Made by a program: the position numbers and the translations under genes. From Falsiroseomonas sp050563545 (GTDB lineage: Bacteria; Pseudomonadota; Alphaproteobacteria; Acetobacterales; Acetobacteraceae), in the NCBI RefSeq assembly GCF_050563545.1, contig NZ_JBNXUM010000011.1, positions 146,585-210,584 on the forward strand: 64,000 bases of DNA. The letters are read 5' to 3'. Position 1 is the first letter of the stretch, and every line of letters starts with the position of its first letter. Positions 41,574 through 49,949 of the stretch are shown in pieces. Below the pieces are notes generated by a model, which was not told the DNA's origin, did no database searches, and saw only the letters and a program-made list of their open reading frames with translations.

Positions 41574-42380
41574 TCAAGCCCGGAGCAGCGCGCGGCTTGC
41601 CGCGCCGGCGCGCCGCGCGCGCTCCGCCGGCGACATCGCGGCGAAGTCGGAACGCGGTGCCTCGACCGCCAGCGGCGTGTCCGGCGGAAAGGCTGCGACA
41701 AACTCGGCCAGTTTCAGCCCGCCCTCGCTGGGATAGAGCCGTCCGCCGCGCGCCTCCGCCCTGATCGCCTCGGGGGGCGGCAGGCGCGCGGGCGCGTCGC
41801 AGAGATGGGCGTAGCTGAACAGCGCGGGGTCGTGGCCGGCGAGATCGGCCGGGCTGCCGCCGGAGCGGCTGAGATGCAGCGCGTCCACCAGGATGCCGGC
41901 ATCGGCCGGCGCGACCTCGGCCAGGAAGGAAGCGGCCTCGCCCAGGCTGCGCAGCGCGGAATAGGGGATGAACTCCAGCATCGCGCGCAGGCCGCGCTCG
42001 TGGCAGGCCGCGCAGAACGCCGCGAAGCGCGCGGCCATCCGTCCGCGGTCGGGATCGTTGCCGACGGTCAGCACGTGCCTCGCGCCCAGCGCGACGGCGG
42101 TGTCGAGGGCGGGCAGCAGCGTCTCGACCTCGGTCGATGGATGCAGCCAGAACGCCTCGACATCCAGGATGAAGAGGCCGGTGGCGCGCAGGCGTTCCAG
42201 GATGCGCCGCTGCAGCGGCAGGTCGCCCACGACCTCCACGATGCGGTCGGCCGGGAAGGGCGGGACGATGCGCAGCCCGACAGCGTCGAAGCCGCCCGCC
42301 GCGCCGGCTTCCACTAGGCCGACGGGATCGGCATCCATCACGGTGAAGTGCGCGAGCGAGAGCAGTCGGCCTGGCGACAT
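41574..42380 (-). CDS. sugar phosphate isomerase/epimerase-like TIM-barrel protein
   Basis: 268 residues of the AP-endonuclease 2 / xylose isomerase-like superfamily. Metal-site segments are ILDVEAFWLHP, RAMLEFIPYSALRS, AGILVDALHLSRSGG (Asp-x-x-His), YAHLCDAPARLP and PLAVEAPRSDF. The ATG at 42380 follows GAGGAGAC. It ends right at the operator of the lacI operon and is on the same strand, so it may be read through into lacI. Divergent from the SDR gene. Substrate could be a keto-sugar or related polyol acid. Confidence 0.83.
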   Translation of the reverse strand: MSPGRLLSLAHFTVMDADPVGLVEAGAAGGFDAVGLRIVPPFPADRIVEVVGDLPLQRRILERLRATGLFILDVEAFWLHPSTEVETLLPALDTAVALGARHVLTVGNDPDRGRMAARFAAFCAACHERGLRAMLEFIPYSALRSLGEAASFLAEVAPADAGILVDALHLSRSGGSPADLAGHDPALFSYAHLCDAPARLPPPEAIRAEARGGRLYPSEGGLKLAEFVAAFPPDTPLAVEAPRSDFAAMSPAERARRAGAASRALLRA

Positions 42381-42464
42381 GGCGCGGGTCTCCTCGATCT
42401 TTGCCCACCCTGTTGCCACGATGCGCGACGGACCGCACGATCCCCCCGCAGGCCGGGAAATCGG

Positions 42465-43211
42465 ATGGGACAGACACGACCGCTCGCGGGGCAGGTGGCG
42501 CTGGTGACGGGCGGAGCGCGCGGCATCGGCCGCGGCATCGCGGCACGGCTGGCCGAGGAGGGCGCGCGGGTGATCCTGTGGGACCTCGGCTTCGACGCCT
42601 TCGACGCGACGGCGGCCGGGTTCGAGCCGGCGCTGAAGCAGGTGGTTGATGTCGCGGACTACGCATCCGTCGAGGCCGGCGTGGCGCAGGCCGTCGCTGC
42701 CCTCGGCCAGGTGGACATCATGGTGAACAACGCCGGCATCAACGGGCCGGTGGTGGACATGTGGGACTACCCGCTCGATGCCTGGCACCGCGTCATTGCC
42801 GTGAACCTGACCGGCGTGTTCCATGGCTGCCGTGCGATCGTGCCGCATATGCGCGCGCGCGGCACCGGGCGGATCGTCAACGTCGCATCCATCGCCGGCA
42901 AGGAAGGCGTCCCCCGCATCGCGCCCTATTCGGCATCGAAGGCCGGCGTCATCGCGCTGACGAAGTCGCTCGCCAAGGAACTTGCGGAGACCCGCATCAC
43001 CGTCAACTGCATCGCGCCCGCGATCACCGAGACCGAGCTCTTCAACGAGATGACGCAGGACCACATCACGGCCATGAAGGCGAAGATCCCGATGGGCCGC
43101 TTCCTGACCATCCCGGAGATCGCGGCCATGGTCGCCTTCATCGCCGGCCCCGATTGCACCTTCACCACCGGCTTCGCCTTCGACCTGACCGGCGGCCGCG
43201 CGACCTATTGA
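42465..43211 (+). CDS. SDR family oxidoreductase
   Basis: 248 residues. The cofactor motif is ALVTGGARGIGRGIAARLA, then VNNAGINGP, and the catalytic segment IVNVASIAGKEGVPRIAPYSASKAGVIALTKSLA. FabG-like fold, typical of sugar alcohol, quinate or 3-oxoacyl reductases. It is followed 11 bp later by the aldo/keto reductase, so both are probably one transcript. Likely oxidises or reduces an intermediate of the neighbouring glycoside pathway; this is inferred from position only. Confidence 0.87.
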   Translation: MGQTRPLAGQVALVTGGARGIGRGIAARLAEEGARVILWDLGFDAFDATAAGFEPALKQVVDVADYASVEAGVAQAVAALGQVDIMVNNAGINGPVVDMWDYPLDAWHRVIAVNLTGVFHGCRAIVPHMRARGTGRIVNVASIAGKEGVPRIAPYSASKAGVIALTKSLAKELAETRITVNCIAPAITETELFNEMTQDHITAMKAKIPMGRFLTIPEIAAMVAFIAGPDCTFTTGFAFDLTGGRATY

Positions 43212-43222
43212 GGAGAAGCGTC

Positions 43223-44161
43223 ATGGAAATCCGCAACCTCGGGACATCGGGGCTTCGCGTCTCGGCGATCGGGCTGGGCTGCAACAATTTCGGCGGCCGC
43301 ATCGACCTCGAGGCCAGCCGCCAGGTCGTCCACGCCGCGCTCGATGCCGGCATCACGCTGCTCGACACCGCGGATGTGTACGGCGAGCGCGGCGGGTCGG
43401 AGACGGTGCTCGGCGAGATCCTGGGGCCCCGCCGCAAGGACATCGTGCTGGCGACGAAGTTCGGCATGGCGATGGACGATGCCGGCGTGAAGAAGGGCGG
43501 CAGCCGCCGCTACATCATGGCAGCGGTGGAGGACAGCCTGCGCCGCCTCAGGACCGACTGGATCGACCTGTATCAGCTGCACACCACGGATCCGCTGACG
43601 CCGATCGAGGAGACGCTGCGCGCCCTCGACGACCTGATCCGCGCGGGCAAGGTGCGCTACATCGGCTGCAGCAACCTGCCGGCCTGGGAGGTCGTGGAGG
43701 CCGCCTGGACCGCGAAGACCTGCGGATTGAACCTCTTCGTCTCCTGCCAGGACGAGGTCTCGCTGGTCGTCCGCAAGCACGAGGCCGAGCTGATGCCGGC
43801 GATGCGCCAGTATGGCCTGGGCCTGCTGCCCTATTTCCCGCTGGCGAGCGGGCTGCTGACCGGCAAGTATCGCCGCAACGCGACGATGCCGGCGGATGCG
43901 CGGCTGACGAAGACGCAGCGCCTGGCGGACAAGTACCTGACGGACCGCAACTGGGCGGTCGCGGAGAAGCTCGGTGACTTCGCGGAGGCGCGCGGGCATA
44001 CGCTGCTGGAGCTCGCCTTCTCCTGGCTGCTGGCGAAGCCGCCGGTCACCAGCGTCATCGCCGGCGCGACGAAGCCCGAGCAGATCCAGGCCAACGTCGC
44101 GGCAGGCGGGTGGAAGTTGACCGCGGAGGATCTGGCGGAGATCGACGCGATCACAGGTTGA
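43223..44161 (+). CDS. aldo/keto reductase
   Basis: 312 residues. The catalytic tetrad is visible: Asp and Tyr in LLDTADVYGERGGSE, Lys in VLATKFGMAM and His in DLYQLHTTDPLTP. The C-terminal NADP-binding region is SVIAGATKPEQIQANV. AGGAGAAG precedes the ATG by 5 nt. It resembles the YajO/Tas-like AKR group. The gene ends facing the convergent MetE-like gene across two copies of the intergenic palindrome. Confidence 0.88.
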   Translation: MEIRNLGTSGLRVSAIGLGCNNFGGRIDLEASRQVVHAALDAGITLLDTADVYGERGGSETVLGEILGPRRKDIVLATKFGMAMDDAGVKKGGSRRYIMAAVEDSLRRLRTDWIDLYQLHTTDPLTPIEETLRALDDLIRAGKVRYIGCSNLPAWEVVEAAWTAKTCGLNLFVSCQDEVSLVVRKHEAELMPAMRQYGLGLLPYFPLASGLLTGKYRRNATMPADARLTKTQRLADKYLTDRNWAVAEKLGDFAEARGHTLLELAFSWLLAKPPVTSVIAGATKPEQIQANVAAGGWKLTAEDLAEIDAITG

Positions 44162-44200
44162 CCGGTGCGCGAAAGACCCTCCCCACCCGCACACCAGGAA

Positions 44201-44319
44201 CCCTCTCCGCCCGAAGGGGGGAGAGGGCAGGGTGAGGGGGGGCGTGAAGGACTGGCAACGACTGCTCGTCGCCAACGTCCCCCTCACCCATCCCTCTCCC
44301 CCATAAGCGGGGGAGAGGG
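44201..44319. repeat. two inverted copies (3 and 4) of the intergenic palindromic repeat
   Basis: Copy 3: CCCTCTCCGCCC-gaa-GGGGGGAGAGGG (44201-44227) with tail CAGGGTGAGGGGG. Copy 4, in opposite orientation: head CCCCCTCACCCA, then CCCTCTCCCCC (44292-44302), loop, GGGGGAGAGGG (44309-44319). The two tails are also complementary, so a long composite hairpin can form. It lies between convergent genes (stops at 44161 and 44334) and probably serves as a bidirectional terminator. Confidence 0.88.
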
Positions 44320-44333
44320 CTTTCGCCCGTACG

Positions 44334-45374
44334 TCAGCCGGCCAGCTCCTTCCGCACGATTGCCGCACCCTCCGCCAGCGCCTTCAGCTTCGCGAACGCC
44401 CGCTCGCGCGGCAGATACTTCATGCCGCAATCCGGCGCCGCCACCAGGCGCTCCGCCGGCACGCGCTTCAGCCCCTCGCGCAGCCGCGCGGCAACGACCT
44501 CCGCCGTCTCGACCTCCTCCGTGCCGAGGTCGAGCACGCCCAGCATGATCGTCTTGTTCGACAGCTCCGACAGGATGCCGAGATCGAGCTTCGGCTGAGC
44601 CGCCTCGATCGAGATCTGCGCGGCGCTGCTGTCCGACAGCTGCGGCAGGAAGGAATAGCCGGACGGCTTGTCCGACACGACCGCGGCATAGCCGAAGCAG
44701 AGATGCACGACGGTGGTCCCCGGCACGCCTTCCAGCGCGCGGCTGATCGCCTTCACGCCGAAGCGCTTGGCCTGCTCGGGCCGCGCCTGCAGCCAGGGCT
44801 CGTCGAGCTGGATGACGTCGGCGCCGGCGGCGACGAGGTCCTTCGCCTCGACATTGACGACCTCAGCGTAGGCCATCGCGAGTGCCTCGTCGTCGTTGTA
44901 GAACTCGTCATGCGCCTGCATGGACAGCGTGAAGGGCCCGGGCAGCGTGATCTTCGCCTTGCGGTCGGTGTTGGTGCGCAGGAACTGCATGTCCCGCACC
45001 TCCACCGGGTTGCGCCGGCGCAGCGGCCCGACGACGCGCGGCACCGGCGTCGGCTTGCCCATGCGGCCCGTCACCATCGCGGGGTTGTCGACGTCAACGT
45101 TCTCCAGCGCGAGGGCGAAGCGGTTGGAGTAGCTCTCCCGCCGCATCTCGCCATCGGTGATGATGTCGATGCCCGCGCGTTCCATGTCGCGGATGGCGAT
45201 CAGCGTCGCGTCGTCCTGCGCCTGCTCCAGCGCGTCCTCGGCCACCCGCCAGATCTCCTTGAGGCGCACGCGCGGCACGACGTTGTTCCTGCGCAGGATG
45301 CCCTGGTCCACCAGCCAGGCGGGCTGCGGGTAGCTGCCGACAACGGTGGTCGGCAGCAGCTTGGTCGTGGTCAT
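44334..45374 (-). CDS. cobalamin-independent methionine synthase C-terminal-like protein
   Basis: 346 residues corresponding to the catalytic half of MetE. Zinc ligands are visible as His and Cys in VVHLCFGYA and Cys in APDCGMKYLPR, with the substrate loop GADVIQLDEPWLQ. The N-terminus reads LLPTTVVGSYPQPAWL. Stand-alone MetE-C proteins can transfer methyl groups from small donors to homocysteine or to other thiols, so this need not be true methionine synthesis. Co-directional with the GntR regulator 26 bp upstream. Confidence 0.85.
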   Translation of the reverse strand: MTTTKLLPTTVVGSYPQPAWLVDQGILRRNNVVPRVRLKEIWRVAEDALEQAQDDATLIAIRDMERAGIDIITDGEMRRESYSNRFALALENVDVDNPAMVTGRMGKPTPVPRVVGPLRRRNPVEVRDMQFLRTNTDRKAKITLPGPFTLSMQAHDEFYNDDEALAMAYAEVVNVEAKDLVAAGADVIQLDEPWLQARPEQAKRFGVKAISRALEGVPGTTVVHLCFGYAAVVSDKPSGYSFLPQLSDSSAAQISIEAAQPKLDLGILSELSNKTIMLGVLDLGTEEVETAEVVAARLREGLKRVPAERLVAAPDCGMKYLPRERAFAKLKALAEGAAIVRKELAG

Positions 45375-45400
45375 CCGCGGAACTCCCTGGCGGCTTGTCG

Positions 45401-46132
45401 TCACGCGGCGCGACGGCGCACGCGGGCTTTGGATGTCTGTCGGCCTTCGAGGGCAACACGCACGAAGTCGCCCGTTGCGCCGAGATGCTGCGACAGCAGC
45501 GTCGCCGCGCGGTCGGCGTCGCGGTCCAGCGCCGCTTCGGCAATCGCCGCGTGCTCCGCGCCGACGTCGCGGCCGGGGTAAGCGACCGCATTGGCCAGCG
45601 CGCGGTAGCGGTCGGCCTCCTCGCGCAGGCGCTCGCAGAACGCCAGCAGCGGCGGCGCGTCGCAGGCCGCGATCAGCGCACGGTGAAAGGCGCGATGCGC
45701 GACCTCCCAGTCGGGGTTGGAGACGAAGCGCGTCGTCTCCAGCGACCGCGGCAGGCGGGCCAGGCGACGCTCCGCCGCCGCGACCTGGTCCTCCCACGCG
45801 GCATCGCCGCGCGCGATGGATTCGCGTAGCGCCAGCGCCTCCACCAGGCAGCGCGTGCGGATCAGCGCGGCGAAGCCGGCAGGATCGGCGTCGGCGACGC
45901 GGAAGCCGCGCTGCTCGATCCGCCGCGCGAGGCCCTCGGCCGCCAGCTGCGCCAGCGCTTCCCGCAGCGGCGCCGGGCCGGCGCCGTATTCCGCGGCGAG
46001 GTGCTGTACCTTCAGCCGCATCCCCGGCACGAGCCGGCCATCCAGGATGTCGGCGCGCAGCCGCCGGTACACCGCCGTCGCCTGGGTGTCCGGTGAGCGC
46101 ATTCCCTGTTCGGTCGTGACTGGCGTCGTCAT
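45401..46132 (-). CDS. GntR/FCD family transcriptional regulator
   Basis: 243 residues from the ATG at 46132. The N-terminal winged helix is AVYRRLRADILDGRLVPGMRL and GAGPAPLREALAQLAAEGLARRIEQRGFRV. The FCD effector domain has metal-site residues in DWEVAHRAFHRALIAACD and later histidines (HAAIAEAALDRD). It probably controls the MetE-like gene it precedes and perhaps the divergent deacetylase. Effector usually a small carboxylate. Confidence 0.87.
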   Translation of the reverse strand: MTTPVTTEQGMRSPDTQATAVYRRLRADILDGRLVPGMRLKVQHLAAEYGAGPAPLREALAQLAAEGLARRIEQRGFRVADADPAGFAALIRTRCLVEALALRESIARGDAAWEDQVAAAERRLARLPRSLETTRFVSNPDWEVAHRAFHRALIAACDAPPLLAFCERLREEADRYRALANAVAYPGRDVGAEHAAIAEAALDRDADRAATLLSQHLGATGDFVRVALEGRQTSKARVRRRAA

Positions 46133-46177
46133 CTCGGCCGCACCATGACGATCCCGCGCCGCGTAGGCAAGAGCGGC

Positions 46178-46213
46178 AAAATGCATTGACAGCGGCATTT
46201 TATCGGGAAAATA
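46178..46213 (+). promoter_or_regulatory. candidate promoter with overlapping inverted repeat
   Basis: TTGACA at 46186-46191 and AAAATA at 46208-46213 are spaced 16 bp and point toward the deacetylase. The -35 box lies inside the spacer of an inverted repeat, AAAATGC (46178-46184) / GCATTTT (46195-46201). The region is much richer in A/T than its surroundings and sits between divergent genes, so the repeat may bind the adjacent GntR/FCD regulator. Confidence 0.4.
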
Positions 46214-46237
46214 AGCTGGGTTGGAAGGACCCCTCCC

Positions 46238-46285
46238 ATGCCCCTGCCGATCCCCGGCGCCGTCATCGCCGGTCCGCGCGCGTGA
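46238..46285 (+). CDS. possible 15-residue leader peptide upstream of the deacetylase
   Basis: ATG at 46238 is preceded 8 nt upstream by GGAAGGA, a far better ribosome site than the one before the deacetylase. The encoded peptide is MPLPIPGAVIAGPRA and its TGA shares a base with the deacetylase ATG (TGATG). This could couple translation of the deacetylase. It could also be accidental. Confidence 0.35.
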   Translation: MPLPIPGAVIAGPRA

Positions 46286-46947
46286 TGGCCGCGCCCGCCG
46301 TCACGCTGACCTTCGACAACGGGCCGGACCCCGAGGCGACGCCGGCCGTGCTCGACGTGCTGCGCCGCCGCGGGCTGCGCGCAACCTTCTTCGTGGTGGG
46401 ATCGAAGCTTGCCGAGCCCGGCCGCCGCGCGCTGGCGGAGCGCGCGCATGACGAGGGCCACTGGATCGGCAACCATACCTGGACGCATGGCGGCCCGCTC
46501 GGCCAGCGCCGCAACAGCGGCCACGCGCAGGCCGAGATCGCCCGCACCCAGGACCTCATCGGCGACCTCTCGCATCCCGACCGCCTGTTCCGCCCGGTCG
46601 GCGGCGGCGGCCGGCTCGGGGCGCATCTGCTGAGCACGGAGGCGCGCCACCACCTCGTCGCGCATGGCCACACCGTCGTGCTGTGGTCCGCCGTGCCCGG
46701 CGACTGGCGCGACCCCGAGGGCTGGCCGGCGACCGCGCTGGCGCAATGCCTGGCGCAGGAACGCCCCGTGCTGGTGCTGCACGACCTGCCGGGCGGGGCG
46801 ATGCGTCACCTCGACCGCTTCCTGGACCGGCTGGAGGCGGCGGGCGCGACCTTCGTCCAGGACTTCCCCGATGCCTGCGCGCCGATGCGCCGCGGCGTCG
46901 CGGCCCCTGCGCTTGCGGATTGCGTGGCGCCGCAACAGATGCAATGA
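46285..46947 (+). CDS. polysaccharide-deacetylase-like protein (NodB fold)
   Basis: 220 residues. NodB motif 1 reads TLTFDNGPDPEATP, in which the second Asp of the usual TFDDG is Asn. Motif 2 HWIGNHTWTHGG keeps the two metal histidines. Later segments are RLFRPVGGGGRLG and RPVLVLHDLPGGAM. The second Asp normally contributes to metal binding, so activity may be altered. No signal peptide is seen with the ATG at 46285. Substrate could be a small amide rather than a polysaccharide. Confidence 0.75.
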   Translation: MAAPAVTLTFDNGPDPEATPAVLDVLRRRGLRATFFVVGSKLAEPGRRALAERAHDEGHWIGNHTWTHGGPLGQRRNSGHAQAEIARTQDLIGDLSHPDRLFRPVGGGGRLGAHLLSTEARHHLVAHGHTVVLWSAVPGDWRDPEGWPATALAQCLAQERPVLVLHDLPGGAMRHLDRFLDRLEAAGATFVQDFPDACAPMRRGVAAPALADCVAPQQMQ

Positions 46948-47027
46948 CCCCGCCCGTCCGCGGGCGATTGGCTTGAGGCAACCGGTGCGCGGCCGATCCA
47001 GGGCGCGCCAGGCGGCAGGAGGAAGCG

Positions 47028-47972
47028 ATGCAGGACCTCGACGTCAACGAGATCACCGACGCCGTCATCGAGCAGATGGCGACCACCCCTGATCCCCGCC
47101 TGAAGGAGATCATGGAGGCCGCGGTCCGCCACCTCCATGACTTCGCGCGCGAGACCAACCTCACGCCCGACGAATGGCTGAAGGGCATCGCCTTCATGAC
47201 CGCGGTCGGCCAGGCCTGCACGCAGTACCGGCAGGAATTCATCCTGCTGTCGGACGTGATCGGCCTGTCGCGCCTGGTCAACGTCATGCACGACAGCAAG
47301 GGCCGCGAGGCCGCGGGCACCGAGACCAGCCTGCTCGGCCCCTTCTTCCGCGAGGGCGCGCCGAAGATCCCGCTGGGCGGGACGCTCGCTGCCGTGTCGA
47401 AGGGCACGGAGATCATGCTCTACGGCCAGGTCCGCGACGCCGAGGGCAAGCCCGTGCCGCATGCCGTGATGGATGTCTGGCAGACCAGCGAGGACGGCGC
47501 CTACGACCTGCAGGCCTACGACCCCGGCGTGATGGACATGCGGGGACAGCTGCAGTGCGACGCGGAAGGGAAGTTCCATTTCCGCACCTTCCGCCCGCTC
47601 GGCTACTCCATCCCGATGGACGGGCCGGTGGGCGAGCTCGTGCGCGCGCAGAAGCGCCACGGCATGCGGCCGTCGCACATCCATGCCCTGATCGCCGCCC
47701 CGGGCTACCGCGAACTCGTCACCGCGCTCTATTTCGGCGACGACGTGAATGTGGGGAGCGACACGGTGTTCGGCGTGTCGAAATCGCTGGTGGTGATGGC
47801 GCGCAAGGACCTTCCGGACGCGCCGGTGCCAGGCATGCCGAGCGTGCGCTACGACTTCACCATGTCGAAGGACACGGATGGCAGCGGCGGGCGCGTCGGC
47901 GCCGATCCGTCGCAGCTGGTGCCGTCCGGGCGCGTGGGGTCCGATCCGTCGAAGCTGATGCCCGCGGGCTGA
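47028..47972 (+). CDS. intradiol ring-cleavage dioxygenase (hydroxyquinol/catechol 1,2-dioxygenase type)
   Basis: 314 residues. The N-terminal dimerisation helices (DEWLKGIAFMTAVGQACTQYRQEFILLSDVIGLSRLV) identify the catechol/hydroxyquinol group. The Fe(III) ligands lie in DVWQTSEDGAYDLQAYDP (Tyr), FRTFRPLGYSIPMDGP (Tyr) and RPSHIHALIAAPGY (two His). It cleaves a catechol or hydroxyquinol ring to a muconate. The C-terminus carries an unusual duplicated motif, GRVGADPSQLVPS and GRVGSDPSKLMPAG. The ATG follows GGAGGAAG. Followed by a Bug binding protein 35 bp later. Confidence 0.9.
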   Translation: MQDLDVNEITDAVIEQMATTPDPRLKEIMEAAVRHLHDFARETNLTPDEWLKGIAFMTAVGQACTQYRQEFILLSDVIGLSRLVNVMHDSKGREAAGTETSLLGPFFREGAPKIPLGGTLAAVSKGTEIMLYGQVRDAEGKPVPHAVMDVWQTSEDGAYDLQAYDPGVMDMRGQLQCDAEGKFHFRTFRPLGYSIPMDGPVGELVRAQKRHGMRPSHIHALIAAPGYRELVTALYFGDDVNVGSDTVFGVSKSLVVMARKDLPDAPVPGMPSVRYDFTMSKDTDGSGGRVGADPSQLVPSGRVGSDPSKLMPAG

Positions 47973-48007
47973 ACCGGCCGCGCGAAGACTGAGGGAGAGA
48001 AACGAAA

Positions 48008-48961
48008 ATGATCACCCGACGTTCGCTGGCCGCGTTCGCGGCCGGGCTGGCGCTGCCCGCCATCGCCCGCGCACAGGACGCCTTCCCGAACCGCGCCGTG
48101 CAGGTCGTGTTGCCCTATCCCCCGGGCAACGCCATCGACCTGCTGGTCCGCGCGCTGGGGGCGCAGATGCAGCCGATCCTCGGCCAGCCCGTCGTGGTGC
48201 TGAACCGCCCCGGCGCGGCCGCGGTCGTCGGCTCGGTCTCCGTCGCGCGCGCGCCGGCCGATGGCTACACGCTGCTCTTCGTCCCGGCGCTGGTCGCCTC
48301 GGTGCTGCCGGTCGTGCAGCCGACCTCCGGGCTGCAGGTCAATTCCTTCGTGCCGGTCTGCCAGGTCTTCAACAACTCCATGGCGCTGGTGGTGAAGCCG
48401 GACAGCCCGATCCGCAACCTGCGCGACCTTCAGGCCCGCGCGCAGGCGCAGCCGGGCCGGCTGACCTACGGCACGCTCGGCGTCACCTCGATCCCGCATC
48501 TCGCGATGGTGCAGTGGCTGCAGGCCGCGCGCGTGGAGATCGAGCACGTGCCCTTCAACGCCGACGCGCCGGTGATGACGGAAGTGCTGGCCGGGCGGCT
48601 CGACATCGGCTCGATCGTGCTGGGGTCGGCGGCGGGGCGGAACGACGTCCGCGTGCTGGCCGTCTTCGACGCGCAGCGCCATCCCGACTTCCCGGATGCG
48701 CCGACCGCGCTCGAGCAGGGATTCGACGTGCTACCCGCGAGCTTCGGCGGCCTCTTCGCACCGGCCGGCACGCCGGAGGACCGCATCGCCCGCATCGAGG
48801 CCGCCTGCACCACGGCGGCGGCGAGCGAGGCCTATCGCCAGGCCGCGCGCACGGGGTCGCAGCCCACCAATTTCTTCCTCGACCGCGCCGCCTTCGCGCG
48901 CCGGCTGCAGCAGGACATCGAGACCAAGGCGCAACTCCTGCGCGGCATCCAGCTGAACTGA
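48008..48961 (+). CDS. Bug/TctC-type tripartite tricarboxylate binding protein
   Basis: 317 residues. Signal MITRRSLAAFAAGLALPAIARAQ, then the family start FPNRAVQVVLPYPPGNAIDLLVRAL, NRPGAAAVVGSVSVARAPADGYTLLF and VLAGRLDIGSIVLGS. Bug proteins bind carboxylates in the periplasm, but no TctA/TctB membrane genes are in the window. It probably serves the dioxygenase pathway upstream, for example by capturing an aromatic acid. Confidence 0.9.
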   Translation: MITRRSLAAFAAGLALPAIARAQDAFPNRAVQVVLPYPPGNAIDLLVRALGAQMQPILGQPVVVLNRPGAAAVVGSVSVARAPADGYTLLFVPALVASVLPVVQPTSGLQVNSFVPVCQVFNNSMALVVKPDSPIRNLRDLQARAQAQPGRLTYGTLGVTSIPHLAMVQWLQAARVEIEHVPFNADAPVMTEVLAGRLDIGSIVLGSAAGRNDVRVLAVFDAQRHPDFPDAPTALEQGFDVLPASFGGLFAPAGTPEDRIARIEAACTTAAASEAYRQAARTGSQPTNFFLDRAAFARRLQQDIETKAQLLRGIQLN

Positions 48962-48970
48962 GCGAACCGC

Positions 48971-49831
48971 TCAGTCATCCGCGCGCGCTTCCGCGACCAG
49001 CCAGTCGCGGAAGGCCGGGGCGTCGCGGCGCGGGCGGCCAGGCGGCAGCAGCAGCCAGTAATGCTCGCCGGTCGCGGCGATGCGGCCGGGCAGGGGCGAC
49101 AGTCGCCGCCGCCGCACCTCCTCCGCGACATAGGCGGGCGGGCAGATCACCGCGCCGAGGCCCTCGAGCGCGGCCTGGATCGCCAGCGACGTGCTCTCGA
49201 ACAGCAGCGGCGCGGTGGGCGGGCCCGTCCTGTCCTGCGCGCGCTGCCAGGCTGCCCAATCGCCCGGTCTGATCCGGCTGCCGAGCCTGGTCAGCCGCGC
49301 CGGCCCGTCGCGTCGCAGCGCCGCCGGCGTGGCATAGGGCGCGATCGTCACGGGCTGCAGCTTCAGCGCGCCGGGCAGCGGCGCCGCCGCCCCGCTGCGG
49401 ATCGCTGCATCCAGACCGTCCCGCGCGAAATCCACGACGGGCGCGGTCGAGGTCAGCACCTCGATCTCCAGCCCCGGATGCTTCGCGCGGAAACGCGGCA
49501 GGCGCGGGATCAGCCAGCGCAGCGCCCAAGTCGTGTAGGCGCGCACGCGCAAGGGCGCGGCCGGCCCCGCGCCGAGCGTCACGGTCGCCGCGCGGATCGC
49601 GCCGAAGGCGTCGCGCAACGCCGCGGCATAGCGCGCGCCTTCCGGGGTCGGCAGTACCGCATTGGCGCCGCGATGCAGCAGCGCGACGCCGAGCGCCGCT
49701 TCCAGTTCCCGCACGCGGCGGCTGATCGCGGGCTGGGTCACGTTCAGCCGCACCGCCGCCGCTGCCAGGCTGCCATGCTCCACGACCAGCGCGAAGGCGT
49801 GCAGCGCAGCAAGCGGCGGGAGGCGGTCCAT
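48971..49831 (-). CDS. LysR family transcriptional regulator
   Basis: 286 residues. The HTH is LAALHAFALVVEHGSLAAAAVRLNVTQPAISRRVRELEAALGVALLHRG, followed by an effector-binding domain (LRVRAYTTWALRWLIPRLPRFRAKHPGLEIEVLTS). It resembles GcvA-type regulators. It is divergent from the Bug/enoyl-CoA hydratase/acyl-CoA synthetase operon that begins at 49950, the usual LysR-target arrangement. Confidence 0.9.
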   Translation of the reverse strand: MDRLPPLAALHAFALVVEHGSLAAAAVRLNVTQPAISRRVRELEAALGVALLHRGANAVLPTPEGARYAAALRDAFGAIRAATVTLGAGPAAPLRVRAYTTWALRWLIPRLPRFRAKHPGLEIEVLTSTAPVVDFARDGLDAAIRSGAAAPLPGALKLQPVTIAPYATPAALRRDGPARLTRLGSRIRPGDWAAWQRAQDRTGPPTAPLLFESTSLAIQAALEGLGAVICPPAYVAEEVRRRRLSPLPGRIAATGEHYWLLLPPGRPRRDAPAFRDWLVAEARADD

Positions 49832-49949
49832 CTGTGCAGCCTAACCTGATCTTGGGGTGGGGCAAAGATTCCGCGCTGGCGCCGCGTCGCGTGATGGCGC
49901 ACACCCCATCCTGAAGCCGGCAGCACGGTCGGCACCGGAGGAGACATCC

